Shown one piece after another: positions 47,528 through 56,045 of a DNA stretch of 64,000 nucleotides. Source of the stretch: Undibacterium sp. CCC3.4 (GTDB taxonomy: Bacteria; Pseudomonadota; Gammaproteobacteria; Burkholderiales; Burkholderiaceae_D); NCBI RefSeq assembly GCF_034347425.1, contig NZ_CP133779.1, forward strand, positions 3,596,001 to 3,660,000, read 5' to 3'. The number at the start of each line of letters is the position of its first letter. Positions within the stretch are counted from its first letter, which is position 1. Under the pieces are notes generated by a model, which saw nothing but the letters and a program-made list of their open reading frames with translations, had not been told where the DNA came from and did not search any database. A program made the position numbers and the translations under genes.

Positions 47528-48193
47528 GTGCGAGTATTGCTGGTCGAAGACGACACCATGATTGGCGAAGCCATCGAAGGGGCATTGAGAGATGCTTCTT
47601 ATGCGGCCGATTGGGTGAAGAACGGTCAAACCGCCCTCACAACATTGGCTTGCCAGTACTATGACCTGGTGTTGCTTGACCTTGGTCTACCCGGCAAGGA
47701 TGGGCTGGAGGTACTGAACAGCATTCGCGCCAAAGACAATCCGGTTCCACTGCTCATCATCACCGCCCGCGACGGCCTTGATGACCGACTGCGCGGCTTG
47801 GATGGCGGGGCCGATGATTATTTGCTCAAGCCTTTTGCGATGGCCGAACTGCTGGCCCGCATGCGCGCGGTGCTACGACGTAAGGGGGGGAACGCAACGC
47901 CCGTGCTCAGTAACGGTGTCGTATCGCTCGATACGGCGACGCGGGAGGCGGCAGTCAACAACAGTGCCTCGGTGCAACTCTCCAACCGTGAGTTCGCCTT
48001 GTTGCAAGCCTTGTTGGTACGCCCCGGAGCCATTCTCTCGCGTAGCGATCTGGAAGACCGTATCTATGGATGGGGTGAGGAAGTCGAAAGCAACGCCGTC
48101 GAATTCCTGATCTATGCACTGCGGCGCAAACTGGGCAGCGAAGTCATCAAGAATGTCCGGGGGGTTGGATGGATGGTTTCAAAAAACGCTTGA
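47528..48193 (+). CDS. OmpR-family response regulator (QseB/PmrA-like)
   Basis: A 221-residue regulator. Receiver domain: VEDD at the start, phospho-acceptor Asp about residue 51 in YYDLVLLDLGLPGKDG, then TARD and the Lys in LLKPF. The C-terminal winged helix has SNREFALLQALLVRPGAILS and NAVEFLIYALRRKLG. The start is GTG 47528 with AAGGAGG 4 bases upstream; the TTG at 47492 is less good. It overlaps the kinase gene by 25 bases. Confidence 0.9.
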   Translation: MRVLLVEDDTMIGEAIEGALRDASYAADWVKNGQTALTTLACQYYDLVLLDLGLPGKDGLEVLNSIRAKDNPVPLLIITARDGLDDRLRGLDGGADDYLLKPFAMAELLARMRAVLRRKGGNATPVLSNGVVSLDTATREAAVNNSASVQLSNREFALLQALLVRPGAILSRSDLEDRIYGWGEEVESNAVEFLIYALRRKLGSEVIKNVRGVGWMVSKNA

Positions 48194-49530
48194 ACGAATC
48201 GGTTCAGCTCAAGCTGTCATTTTCGCTGTCGCTGATCATTTTGGTCATTGCGCTGGTGGCGGGCATTTTTTCCTTCGTATCCGCATTCGACGAAGCTCAC
48301 GAACTGCAAGACGATATGCTGCGCCAAGTTGCAGCGCTGTTTGATCGGCAACACCTCCCGCTTGCCCATCTTGGAGACGATGGCCGCGCCAAAGACAGCG
48401 ATGAAGAGTCCCGCGTCATCGTCCAATATCTTGCAGATGGCAGCAAGGCGGCCGGGAACGGCGATGCCGGAGTACCGCTGCCACTACCGATCACCCTACC
48501 CGATGGTCTGCATACGATTGATGTCAGCGGCGAGCCGTTCCGTGTGTTGGTCAAAACTACGTCCAGTGGCGAGCGGATCGCCGTGGCGCAAGAAACCGGC
48601 GTTCGCGATGAAATTGCACGCGGCAGCGCCTTGCGCACCTTGATGCCATTTCTTATCTTGGTTCCCATCCTGCTTTTGATCGTGGCTGACCTTGTGCGCA
48701 AGATGTTCCGGCCCATCGCTTCTTTGTCGGCGGAAATCGACCAGCGCGCCGAACAAGAATTGCATCCCATTGAGGAAAGCCATCTCCCTGCCGAAGTGCG
48801 CCCGTTCGTGGTGGCGATCAACCGTCTGCTTGCCCGCGTTGACCAGTCCATGGAAACCCAGCGCCGGTTTGTCGCGGATGCGGCGCATGAGCTTCGATCC
48901 CCATTGACCGCCTTGTCACTGCAAGCGGAGCGACTGGCCGAGGCGGATATGTCCGACCTGGCGCGCGAACGTCTCATGACATTGCGCCGAGGCATAGAGC
49001 GTGGCCGGAACCTGCTGGATCAACTTCTCACCTTGGCCAAGGCTCAGGCTGCACTTGACCGCCCCAAGTCGTCTGTATCGGTGCAGCACGTCTATCGACG
49101 CGTACTGGAAGACCTTATGCCTCTGGCCGAGGACAAGCACATCGACATTGGCGTCGAAGGAGAGCAAGACGTCCAACTCTGGGTGAACGAACTGGATGTA
49201 ATTGCCGTAGTCAAGAACTTGGTCGATAATGCCATTCGCTACACGCCGGATGGTGGCAGGGTTGATCTTTCTGTCACCATGGAGGAAGGCCGTGCAATAT
49301 TGCGAATCCAAGACTCAGGGCAAGGTATTCAAGTCGCAGAACGAGAGCGGGTGTTTGACCCGTTCTATCGCACTCTTGGGAGCGATCAAGTCGGATCAGG
49401 TCTGGGTCTTTCCATCGTCAAGGCCGTCACAGACCGGATTGGCGCTGAGATTAAACTAGGATTCTCAGACGAAGTGGCGCATTCCGGCCTGTGTGTCTGT
49501 GTGCTCGTGCCGCTGGCTAAAGCACTTTAA
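48169..49530 (+). CDS. Sensor histidine kinase (QseC-like)
   Basis: A 453-residue kinase with two membrane helices (about residues 17-39 and 150-173) enclosing a periplasmic sensor of about 110 residues. The H-box is FVADAAHELRSPLTALSLQ (His about residue 240); the N-box is NLVDNAIRYTPDGG; the G-box is GSGLGLSIVKAV. It pairs with the upstream regulator. Its signal is unknown; the operon context (b561, COG4705) suggests envelope or redox stress. Confidence 0.9.
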   Translation: MDGFKKRLNESVQLKLSFSLSLIILVIALVAGIFSFVSAFDEAHELQDDMLRQVAALFDRQHLPLAHLGDDGRAKDSDEESRVIVQYLADGSKAAGNGDAGVPLPLPITLPDGLHTIDVSGEPFRVLVKTTSSGERIAVAQETGVRDEIARGSALRTLMPFLILVPILLLIVADLVRKMFRPIASLSAEIDQRAEQELHPIEESHLPAEVRPFVVAINRLLARVDQSMETQRRFVADAAHELRSPLTALSLQAERLAEADMSDLARERLMTLRRGIERGRNLLDQLLTLAKAQAALDRPKSSVSVQHVYRRVLEDLMPLAEDKHIDIGVEGEQDVQLWVNELDVIAVVKNLVDNAIRYTPDGGRVDLSVTMEEGRAILRIQDSGQGIQVAERERVFDPFYRTLGSDQVGSGLGLSIVKAVTDRIGAEIKLGFSDEVAHSGLCVCVLVPLAKAL

Positions 49531-49695
49531 GGAAATACCCTTCGAGCTTTCGTCGAAGACCTGGTGGTTCCTTGGGTTATCCGGCCTGGCCACTGGCAAG
49601 CAAGGTCAAGATTGAGCCCGCCGGTATTTCTTTTCTGCACACCAAGCGAGTTAATTGGTAAAATGATATTGCTTTTCGCGCTCCTCCACCCTCTC

Positions 49696-50418
49696 CTAAA
49701 TCGCTTGTTGATTTACCCGCTTCATCAATTCTTCCGCACTTTCCTTACGTTCACTGTAACGATCGACCAAATATGGCGAGCTGTTACGAGTCAGTAAAGT
49801 GAATTTCATCAATTCCTCCATGACATCCACCACGCGATCATAGTAAGCCGAGGGTTTCATGCGGCCGGCTTGGTCGAACTCCAAAAAGGCTTTGGCTACC
49901 GATGATTGATTGGGGATGGTAAGCATGCGCATCCAGCGCCCTAGTATGCGCAATTGGTTGACGGCATTAAATGATTGCGAACCGCCCGAGACTTCCATCA
50001 CCGCCAAAGTTTTCCCTTGCGTTGGGCGCAGCGCACCAATCGATAGTGGAATCCAATCGATTTGCGCTTTCATGATGCCGGTCATCGCGCCATGTCGTTC
50101 TGGTGAGCACCACACCATGCCTTCTGCCCAGAGCGTCAAGGCTCGTAATTCTTGCACCTTAGGATGGTCTTCCGGAGCCGCATCTGGCAAGGGTAAATCT
50201 TGTGGGTTAAATACTTTTACTTCGCCGCCCATCGCGGTCAGTAAACGCGCGGCTTCCAGTGTCAGCAACTTGCTGTACGAGCGCTCACGTAAGGAGCCGT
50301 ATAACAATAAAAATCGTGGCGCATGGGTGGCGGCTGTGGCAGAGGCGAAGTTTTCTGTTTCAGGGAGCTGGAATAAATCGGCCCGCAGATTGGGTAAGTC
50401 AGTGAGATTTTGTGACAC
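49696..50418 (-). CDS. arsH: ArsH, NADPH-dependent organoarsenical oxidase
   Basis: A 240-residue flavoprotein with the NADPH-dependent FMN reductase fold: [20 protein letters not shown] (FMN phosphate loop), [20 protein letters not shown] and [14 protein letters not shown]. ArsH oxidises trivalent organoarsenicals to the less toxic pentavalent forms. It overlaps arsC by 20 bases and is the last gene of the ars operon. Confidence 0.92.
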   Translation of the reverse strand: MSQNLTDLPNLRADLFQLPETENFASATAATHAPRFLLLYGSLRERSYSKLLTLEAARLLTAMGGEVKVFNPQDLPLPDAAPEDHPKVQELRALTLWAEGMVWCSPERHGAMTGIMKAQIDWIPLSIGALRPTQGKTLAVMEVSGGSQSFNAVNQLRILGRWMRMLTIPNQSSVAKAFLEFDQAGRMKPSAYYDRVVDVMEELMKFTLLTRNSSPYLVDRYSERKESAEELMKRVNQQAI

Positions 50419-50830
50419 GCGCGCCCTCGCTGTCGATAACTTTTTCGCCGTCTTCTTTGCTGAATTGTTTCAGTTGTGGCAAGGGCAGAATGTCCAGTAC
50501 CAGCTCGGAAGGCCGGCATAATCTTACCCCGAGCGGCGTCACCACGATGGGTCGGTTAATCAGGATGGGATGCGCGAGCATTTGATCGACCAATTCCTCA
50601 TCGGTCCAGTTCAAATCAGCTAATCCCAATTCTTCGTAGGGTGTGCCTTTCTGGCGCAAGAGTTCGCGTGCAGGCAGGCCCATTGCTGTGATTAAGGCTG
50701 TCAGTTCTTGTTTGCTGGGCGGATGTGTCAAGTACTCGATCACAGTTGGCTCTGCGCCAGTGTTGCGAATCAGGGCCAGCGTATTGCGTGAGGTCCCGCA
50801 CTTGGGATTGTGATAGATCGTGATAGGCAT
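50399..50830 (-). CDS. arsC: Arsenate reductase ArsC (glutaredoxin type)
   Basis: A 143-residue protein: [20 protein letters not shown] with the catalytic Cys11, then the Arg triad region including [18 protein letters not shown]. It reduces arsenate to arsenite using glutathione and glutaredoxin. ATG 50830 has AAGGA 7 bases upstream; a longer TTG-started frame to 50845 is not needed. The next step here is probably arsenite exit through the aquaglyceroporin gene just upstream. Confidence 0.92.
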   Translation of the reverse strand: MPITIYHNPKCGTSRNTLALIRNTGAEPTVIEYLTHPPSKQELTALITAMGLPARELLRQKGTPYEELGLADLNWTDEELVDQMLAHPILINRPIVVTPLGVRLCRPSELVLDILPLPQLKQFSKEDGEKVIDSEGARVTKSH

Positions 50831-50845
50831 AGCTGAATCCTTCAA

Positions 50846-51532
50846 TTATTGTACGGCTTCGGTGAGCTTACTTGGATGCGCTGTAGGGTATAACCAGGTG
50901 AACAACACAGTTGCCGCTGCTGCGCCGCAAACTTGCGCTACGATAAAGCCGGCGGTGTCAGTTGGGCGTATCCCGGCAAAGGTATTACTTGCGGCTCGGG
51001 CCAAGGTAACCGCTGGGTTGGCAAATGAGGTCGATGAGGTGAACCAATAGGCTGCGGTGATATAGGCCGCCACGGCAAATGGCGTGACCGATGGCTGACT
51101 TCTGGAGGTGCTGATGATCACCGCGATCAGGCCAAAACTGGCCACAAATTCGCTCCCCCATTGCGCCCACCCGGTGCGGATATGCTCGGATGCGAAAAAT
51201 ACCGGCTCGCCAAACATTCCGTGCGCTATTGCAACACCGGCAAAGCCACAGACAATTTGTGTCGCGATATACGGTAGCACTTCTGCAGTGGGCATGTTTT
51301 TTTGCCAGGCTTGCGAGAGTGTCACGATAGGATTGAAATGGGCTCCGGAAATTGCGCCAAACATAAGAATAAGGGCAATCAAGCCAGCGCCAGTCGCTAT
51401 CGCATTTGCCAACAAAGCAATCGCCACGTTGCCCCCGGCCAGGCGTTCCGCCATGATCCCGGAACCAACCACGACGGCGAGTAAAAAGGCGGTCCCTAAG
51501 CCTTCCGAAACCAGACGTTTTATGAGGCTCAT
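50846..51532 (-). CDS. aqpS: Aquaglyceroporin-family channel (AqpS-like arsenite exit)
   Basis: A 228-residue MIP-family channel with two half-helix motifs: the first is NPI (GAHFNPIVTL) in place of NPA, and the second is canonical (SFANPAVTLAR). Six membrane helices are visible. In Sinorhizobium meliloti the arsR-aqpS-arsC-arsH operon has this same order, and AqpS lets arsenite leave down its gradient in place of an ArsB pump. It overlaps arsR by 4 bases (ATGA). Confidence 0.85.
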   Translation of the reverse strand: MSLIKRLVSEGLGTAFLLAVVVGSGIMAERLAGGNVAIALLANAIATGAGLIALILMFGAISGAHFNPIVTLSQAWQKNMPTAEVLPYIATQIVCGFAGVAIAHGMFGEPVFFASEHIRTGWAQWGSEFVASFGLIAVIISTSRSQPSVTPFAVAAYITAAYWFTSSTSFANPAVTLARAASNTFAGIRPTDTAGFIVAQVCGAAAATVLFTWLYPTAHPSKLTEAVQ

Positions 51533-51894
51533 ACCTGCCCTACTTCAAGCGGATTACAGAGCGCGGTTGCGCAGGCAGGCGATGCCGGAGCGGGCAAACA
51601 AGGATTGCCGCCGCAACAGTTCTCTGTGAGGAAACTCAGCAAGCCATTCATGGTGTCAAAATTCGCCGTATAAATCATAAAGCGACCGTCTTGCCGCACA
51701 TTTACCAGCTCGGCATGGCTCAGTTCTTTGAGATGGAAGGATAAGGAAGACGGGGGAATGCTTAATTGCGCACTGATTTTACTGGCGATTACACCTGCTG
51801 GACCGGCTTGTACCAACAAGCGGAACACGGCAAGCCTTGATTCTTGCGCCATCGCGGACAGCGCCGCGATGGCTTGTTTATTTTCCATGAGCAT
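51529..51894 (-). CDS. arsR: ArsR-family arsenic-responsive repressor
   Basis: A 121-residue winged-helix repressor: IAALSAMAQESRLAVFRLLV, then ISAQLSIPPSSLSFHLKELS as recognition helix. The usual alpha-3 CxC metal site is absent; a C-terminal Cys cluster (ENCCGGNPC) probably senses arsenite instead, as in other atypical ArsR proteins. Two in-frame ATG codons (51894, 51888) could start it. It heads the ars operon. Confidence 0.88.
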   Translation of the reverse strand: MLMENKQAIAALSAMAQESRLAVFRLLVQAGPAGVIASKISAQLSIPPSSLSFHLKELSHAELVNVRQDGRFMIYTANFDTMNGLLSFLTENCCGGNPCLPAPASPACATALCNPLEVGQV

Positions 51895-51912
51895 TTCTTT
51901 TATTAATAGTCG

Positions 51913-51927
51913 TTATTTCGATAATAA
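51913..51927 (-). promoter_or_regulatory. Dyad upstream of arsR, candidate ArsR operator
   Basis: TTATT-TCGAT-AATAA is a perfect 5-5-5 inverted repeat 18 bases before the arsR start. ArsR operators are AT-rich dyads overlapping the promoter, so this is a good candidate for autoregulation. Confidence 0.5.
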
Positions 51928-51949
51928 TGGAATTATAGAAGTAAATAGT

Positions 51950-52855
51950 CTAGGCTGGTAAATATTTTTGCTTAAGCAAATCAAGGAATGCGCGCAACAT
52001 GGGGGACTGGTTACTCTCCAAGTAGGCGACGGCGATACCCATGGACAGCTTCTTGTGCTGTTCCTTCATCTCGCGAAAAACGACGCCTTGGTATTTGACT
52101 TTTCGCAGCGACGCCGGGATCAGGGCGACGCCCTGCCCTTCAGCAATCAAGCCTAACAGTATGTGATGATAGTCTGGCTCCGGGATGACATGGGGCTGAA
52201 AGTCGATTTGATCGAAAAATGCTTGGCAATAGTCATAGAAGCCAGGATTGAGGCGGCGCTCGAACCAAAACATCGGTTCGCCGCGCAGCTCGTGGTAGTC
52301 AATTTTGCGCAGTTTGGCGAGGCGATGCGTGGCTGGTAAGGCGAGCACAAGGGGGTCATCAAAAATGATTTCCACTTTCAGATCCTGCGTATTGGTGTGC
52401 AGGCCTATGAAGGCGACGTCCATGCTGGCGTTTTTGAGGTCACGAACCAGCCGGATCGAATGCTTTCCGCTCGACACGATATGGCAATTGGGGAAGCGCT
52501 CACGCAGACGATCCAGCACGTCCGGAATCGCACTGTGGTCAAACACTGTCGTATAACCGACCACAAATTGCCCAGCGTCTGTTCCGCGCTCTGCCCTCGC
52601 TGCTGCCACCGCCTTTTCAAGCTGAGCCAGCGTGCGCCGCACTTCCGGCAGGAATGCTGTGCCGGCCTGCGTGAGGCAAACGCCAGTCGGCTGTCTGACA
52701 AACAGTTCTACTCCTAATTGGTTTTCCAATTGTCGGATTTGTCTGCTCAGTGGTGGTTGCGAGATGTGCAGACGTGCTGCTGCACGTCCAAAATGACGTT
52801 CTTCACTCACTGCCAGAAAATAGCGTAGCTGTCGTAGATCGATGGTTTCGTTCAT
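51950..52855 (-). CDS. LysR-family transcriptional regulator
   Basis: A 301-residue LysR regulator: the N-terminal helix-turn-helix [20 protein letters not shown] then [20 protein letters not shown], and a C-terminal effector domain ([20 protein letters not shown]). It is divergent from a carboxymuconolactone-decarboxylase-like gene, so it likely controls that gene. A T-N11-A box overlaps its own start codon. It is convergent with nothing; the ars operon follows on the same strand after 55 bases. Confidence 0.9.
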   Translation of the reverse strand: MNETIDLRQLRYFLAVSEERHFGRAAARLHISQPPLSRQIRQLENQLGVELFVRQPTGVCLTQAGTAFLPEVRRTLAQLEKAVAAARAERGTDAGQFVVGYTTVFDHSAIPDVLDRLRERFPNCHIVSSGKHSIRLVRDLKNASMDVAFIGLHTNTQDLKVEIIFDDPLVLALPATHRLAKLRKIDYHELRGEPMFWFERRLNPGFYDYCQAFFDQIDFQPHVIPEPDYHHILLGLIAEGQGVALIPASLRKVKYQGVVFREMKEQHKKLSMGIAVAYLESNQSPMLRAFLDLLKQKYLPA

Positions 52856-52868
52856 ACCGAAAAGGTAT
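52854..52868. promoter_or_regulatory. LysR-type T-N11-A box
   Basis: ATACC-GAAAA-GGTAT is a perfect inverted repeat of T-N11-A form. It overlaps the start codon of the lysR gene and lies in the divergent region. A second half-site pair (GGTATTGGATAC) follows at about 52877. It fits autorepression and activation of the divergent gene. Confidence 0.5.
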
Positions 52869-52943
52869 CACAAAAATGGTATTGGATACACTGCTGGCGA
52901 GCGCGCTACAGTAGTGGTTCGACTCACGGCAAAGGAAATGATG

Positions 52944-53372
52944 ATGGAAAATACACATAATATCGATAACGAGCGCTATCTGCGGGGTTGGGCCAAGCTC
53001 AAGGAGGTCGATGGTCAAGCCGGTGAAAATGTGATCGAAAGTCTGCGCGACATCGCTCCTGACTTTGCACGCTTGCTGATCGAATTTCCCTTTGGCGACA
53101 TCTATTCAAGGCCCGGACTCGATCTCAGAACCAGAGAACTGGCTGTGGTCGCGGCGCTGACCGCAATGGCTAACGCTGCCCCTCAGCTTAAGGTGCATAT
53201 CCACGGCGCCCGCAACGTTGGCTGTTCGGAGCAAGAGATCGTCGAAGTTATCATGCAAATGGCCGTCTACGCGGGATTTCCGGCTGCACTCAACGGCCTG
53301 TTTGCTGCTAAGGAAGTGTTTGCGCATCAGCGGGCAGCAAATGCGGATGCGACTCCGACAGCGCCGGCGTGA
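52944..53372 (+). CDS. Carboxymuconolactone decarboxylase / AhpD-like family protein
   Basis: A 142-residue protein of the CMD family: [20 protein letters not shown] then [20 protein letters not shown] and the helix [20 protein letters not shown]. There is one Cys, and no CxxC as AhpD has, so it is closer to the decarboxylase type. The ATG triplet at 52938/52941/52944 leaves the start open; 52944 has the best distance to AAAGGA. It is divergent from the LysR gene, which probably regulates it. Confidence 0.82.
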   Translation: MENTHNIDNERYLRGWAKLKEVDGQAGENVIESLRDIAPDFARLLIEFPFGDIYSRPGLDLRTRELAVVAALTAMANAAPQLKVHIHGARNVGCSEQEIVEVIMQMAVYAGFPAALNGLFAAKEVFAHQRAANADATPTAPA

Positions 53373-53384
53373 TGACGACAGGTC

Positions 53385-55406
53385 CTATTGCCTCTGCACT
53401 TCCCTAGCTCCATGCAGCAGCGAACTGCGCAGATGGGCGTGCTTGTCGTCGGGTTCAAATAAGCTCAGGCTCTCCATGGCACGCGTGATGCCGACGTAGA
53501 AGTAGCGTTTTTCTTCGGCTTTGTCATTGCGTCTCGGGAATTCATTTTCTTGCATATACGGTATCAAGACGTGCGGCCATTCTTGCCCCTTGCTGGCTGC
53601 CACCGTGGTCAGCGTGATTTGTCGTTCGGCTTTGGGACGTGCCCTGTACTTGGCTGCTTTCTCTTGGCGCGCAGCGAGTTCGAGCAAGAATTGGCCAGCA
53701 TTTTGCTGTTGGAAGCGGGCGGCAAACGAGATGAAGCTGCGGATCGAGCGGCTCGCCGAATCCGCACGACCACGACTGATAAAGGCACGGCTGGTGGCAT
53801 CTTTGAGGCGCAACCGGGTATTGATGTAGTTGAGCACTTCGAGCGCACTGCTTTGTTTGAAATCGGCTCTCAGCACTGCCACGGCGGCGGCAAACTGAGC
53901 CCGCCAACCGGCAACGGTGGTGCTGTCGTGCTCATTTTTCTTACATAAAACGCCATCGATAAAAAACGCCAAGGTTTCGGGGTCGCGGATGATGGTTTGG
54001 GTTGCTTGCTCTATCCATGAGAAGGCTTGCCCGGTGGTATTTTCGCTGTGGTAATCGGTTTGCCAGCGCTGATCGTGAATCGGTACGGAGAGGTAAAGCG
54101 TGAGTGCTGCAACCATGCGCTTGCAGGCATCACTGTCATTGCGCAAGGACGTAAAATCGTCGGCGACCAAATGCAAGAGCGCACGCAGCATGAGTATTTC
54201 GGGGCGCAGCAGGTAGCTGTCGAAGCCTTCGCAGTGGTAGGCCATGCCGCTGTCAAGAAAAGCATTTTCTATCGCCAAACTTTGGTCTGCCTCGCGCACA
54301 ATGACTGCGATGTCGCCATAGCTGGTTTTGGCTTCTTCTTCAAAGATTTTTTTTATTTGCGTCACCACCAGCGTCGCGCAATGATTGGGGTCGTCCGGTG
54401 AGTAATTGACCTGACGGATCAGGGTGTGACTGCCGGGAATGGAGAGGCAGCTGCGCGGATGGATGGAGCGGCTTGCCATTCGGGAAAGCGCCGGGCCGAA
54501 GCGTTGGGTTTGGCTCAAGCTGAGCCGGGTCGCATCGGGAAAGCCGAGGTCGAAGCCAGTGGTGGAAAAATGCAGATCGGCACCGCGCGCGGTATGGATG
54601 GTTTGATCGCGATCGCCGACCACCAGCAGTCGCGCCGAGCGTTTAACTGTTTGTAATAGCGTGAATTCTGCCGCATTGACGTCATGCCACTCATCCACCA
54701 GAATTAAGGAAAACGCTTGAATCTGGGTGATAGCTTGGCTATGAATGCGCAGCATCAGCACCAGATCGGGTACGAAATCGGCTGCGGTTTGCCATAAAAA
54801 GTCGCCGGCGACGGCTTGCCTGCGCATTTCATAGGCGCGGCAGATTTCTATGGCGACGGCTGGCACATCAAACTCTTCGGCCAGCGCATCCAAGCATTCT
54901 TGACCGCAATCCTCTTCGTAAAATTGCAATGAGGATAAGGTTGACTTCAGTCTTGTCAATAAGAGCAGCAATTCTTCCAGCCGCTTGTTATCGTGTTCGA
55001 AAGCAAAATTGAAGTCACTGCCGTCGCCGCGTTGTTGGCAGCGCTCCCAAACACCGTTGGCAGCGGCAACGAGATGGTGGCGAATGCTCTCATCGTTGCG
55101 GTAAGTTTTAGGTCGCTCAAGGTAATTCAATTGTACCAAGCGCTGTATTTGGGTTTGCGCCCACTCCTCTATCGTCAATACCGAAATCCCGCGTGCCGCG
55201 CCCTCTTGCAGCAGTTTTTCGATCAAGCGTCCTTTCGCACCTTGGGTGAAACACAAAGCCAAAATTTTTGTCGGTGCCAATTGCGCATGCGCCGCCACCA
55301 GTGCCAGCGTGGTGGTTTTACCGGCACCGGCAACGGCTTCAATCAGCACGACCCGACTGGTATTGGAGACGATGATTTGTTGTTCTGTCGTCGGGGTGAC
55401 CGGCAT
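53385..55406 (-). CDS. UvrD/Rep-family superfamily 1 helicase
   Basis: A 673-residue SF1A helicase. The Q-motif/N-terminus TPTTEQQIIVSNTSR precedes Walker A AVAGAGKTTTL (about residue 25). Walker B is ILVDEWHDVN, with Trp-His after Asp-Glu where UvrD has Ala-Gln/Tyr-Gln. Motif III is VVGDRDQTIHTARGAD; late motifs include TVAASKGQEWPHVLIPY and FYVGITRAMESL. It unwinds DNA 3' to 5'; members of this size are chromosomal repair or defence-related helicases. Tail-to-tail with the CMD gene, it stands alone. Confidence 0.87.
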   Translation of the reverse strand: MPVTPTTEQQIIVSNTSRVVLIEAVAGAGKTTTLALVAAHAQLAPTKILALCFTQGAKGRLIEKLLQEGAARGISVLTIEEWAQTQIQRLVQLNYLERPKTYRNDESIRHHLVAAANGVWERCQQRGDGSDFNFAFEHDNKRLEELLLLLTRLKSTLSSLQFYEEDCGQECLDALAEEFDVPAVAIEICRAYEMRRQAVAGDFLWQTAADFVPDLVLMLRIHSQAITQIQAFSLILVDEWHDVNAAEFTLLQTVKRSARLLVVGDRDQTIHTARGADLHFSTTGFDLGFPDATRLSLSQTQRFGPALSRMASRSIHPRSCLSIPGSHTLIRQVNYSPDDPNHCATLVVTQIKKIFEEEAKTSYGDIAVIVREADQSLAIENAFLDSGMAYHCEGFDSYLLRPEILMLRALLHLVADDFTSLRNDSDACKRMVAALTLYLSVPIHDQRWQTDYHSENTTGQAFSWIEQATQTIIRDPETLAFFIDGVLCKKNEHDSTTVAGWRAQFAAAVAVLRADFKQSSALEVLNYINTRLRLKDATSRAFISRGRADSASRSIRSFISFAARFQQQNAGQFLLELAARQEKAAKYRARPKAERQITLTTVAASKGQEWPHVLIPYMQENEFPRRNDKAEEKRYFYVGITRAMESLSLFEPDDKHAHLRSSLLHGAREVQRQ

Positions 55407-55723
55407 GGATGCTCTTTCGCGTAAAAATTGACTGTAAGAAAAAATACTCGAGCATTATTACTGATGCGACTGCATATGGCTATGGAATCCGTTATTGCTT
55501 GCTGGCGTGAACAACTAAGTGGCACCTTAGTGCCTTCAGGGTGGGAGGGTCGATCAAGGGCACTTTTTTTCTGTGAAATGAACACGTTCTGTTGCGCCGG
55601 AGCAGCACAGATATAAAAGGCGCGTACGCGGCAATGACGAATTGGGCGAATGGGTGGGCGCGTAATCGATCTAACTTGTGGGTAATGATCAGGCTTTTTT
55701 ACACCTGAAACACCGTATACCTC

Positions 55724-55848
55724 GTCATTCCCGCGTGCTTTTGGCGGGAACCTAGTGTCGTTTTTTACACTGAAAATGCCACAATTTCTGGCATTTTCAG
55801 TTAACCACGAACGTCGCTGGATTCCTGCCAAAAGCACGCAGGAACGAC
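55724..55848. repeat. 125-bp nested palindromic repeat (MITE/REPIN-like)
   Basis: Outer arms 55724-55761 and 55811-55848 are inverted at about 31 of 38 positions and share GCGTGCTTTTGGC. Inside is a perfect 12-bp hairpin, CTGAAAATGCCA / TGGCATTTTCAG, with a 7-base loop (55770-55800). It has no coding capacity. The 588-base gap 55407-55994 around it holds no gene. Direct copies of GGGTAATGAT flank the structure at about 55679 and 55864. Confidence 0.75.
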
Positions 55849-56045
55849 GCGGCCACCAGTCGGGGTAATGATACCGACTCACTACCCTTTTGCGACAGCC
55901 TCTGAAGGCCGGGGTTTCAAACCATAGTCAGATTTTAGATGATTGTTTTTTTAATGTTAACCAGCGCTTTCTTTTTTTATAATGGCGCGCTGCTTTGAGC
56001 ATCTGTGCCTTTAAGTCATTACTTTTCGCGCATCTCTGCATCCTT

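Noticed and set aside
49550..49568. A 6-bp hairpin CTTCGA/TCGAAG after the sensor kinase as a terminator
   Set aside because: The stem is short and there is no T-run, so it is not convincing.
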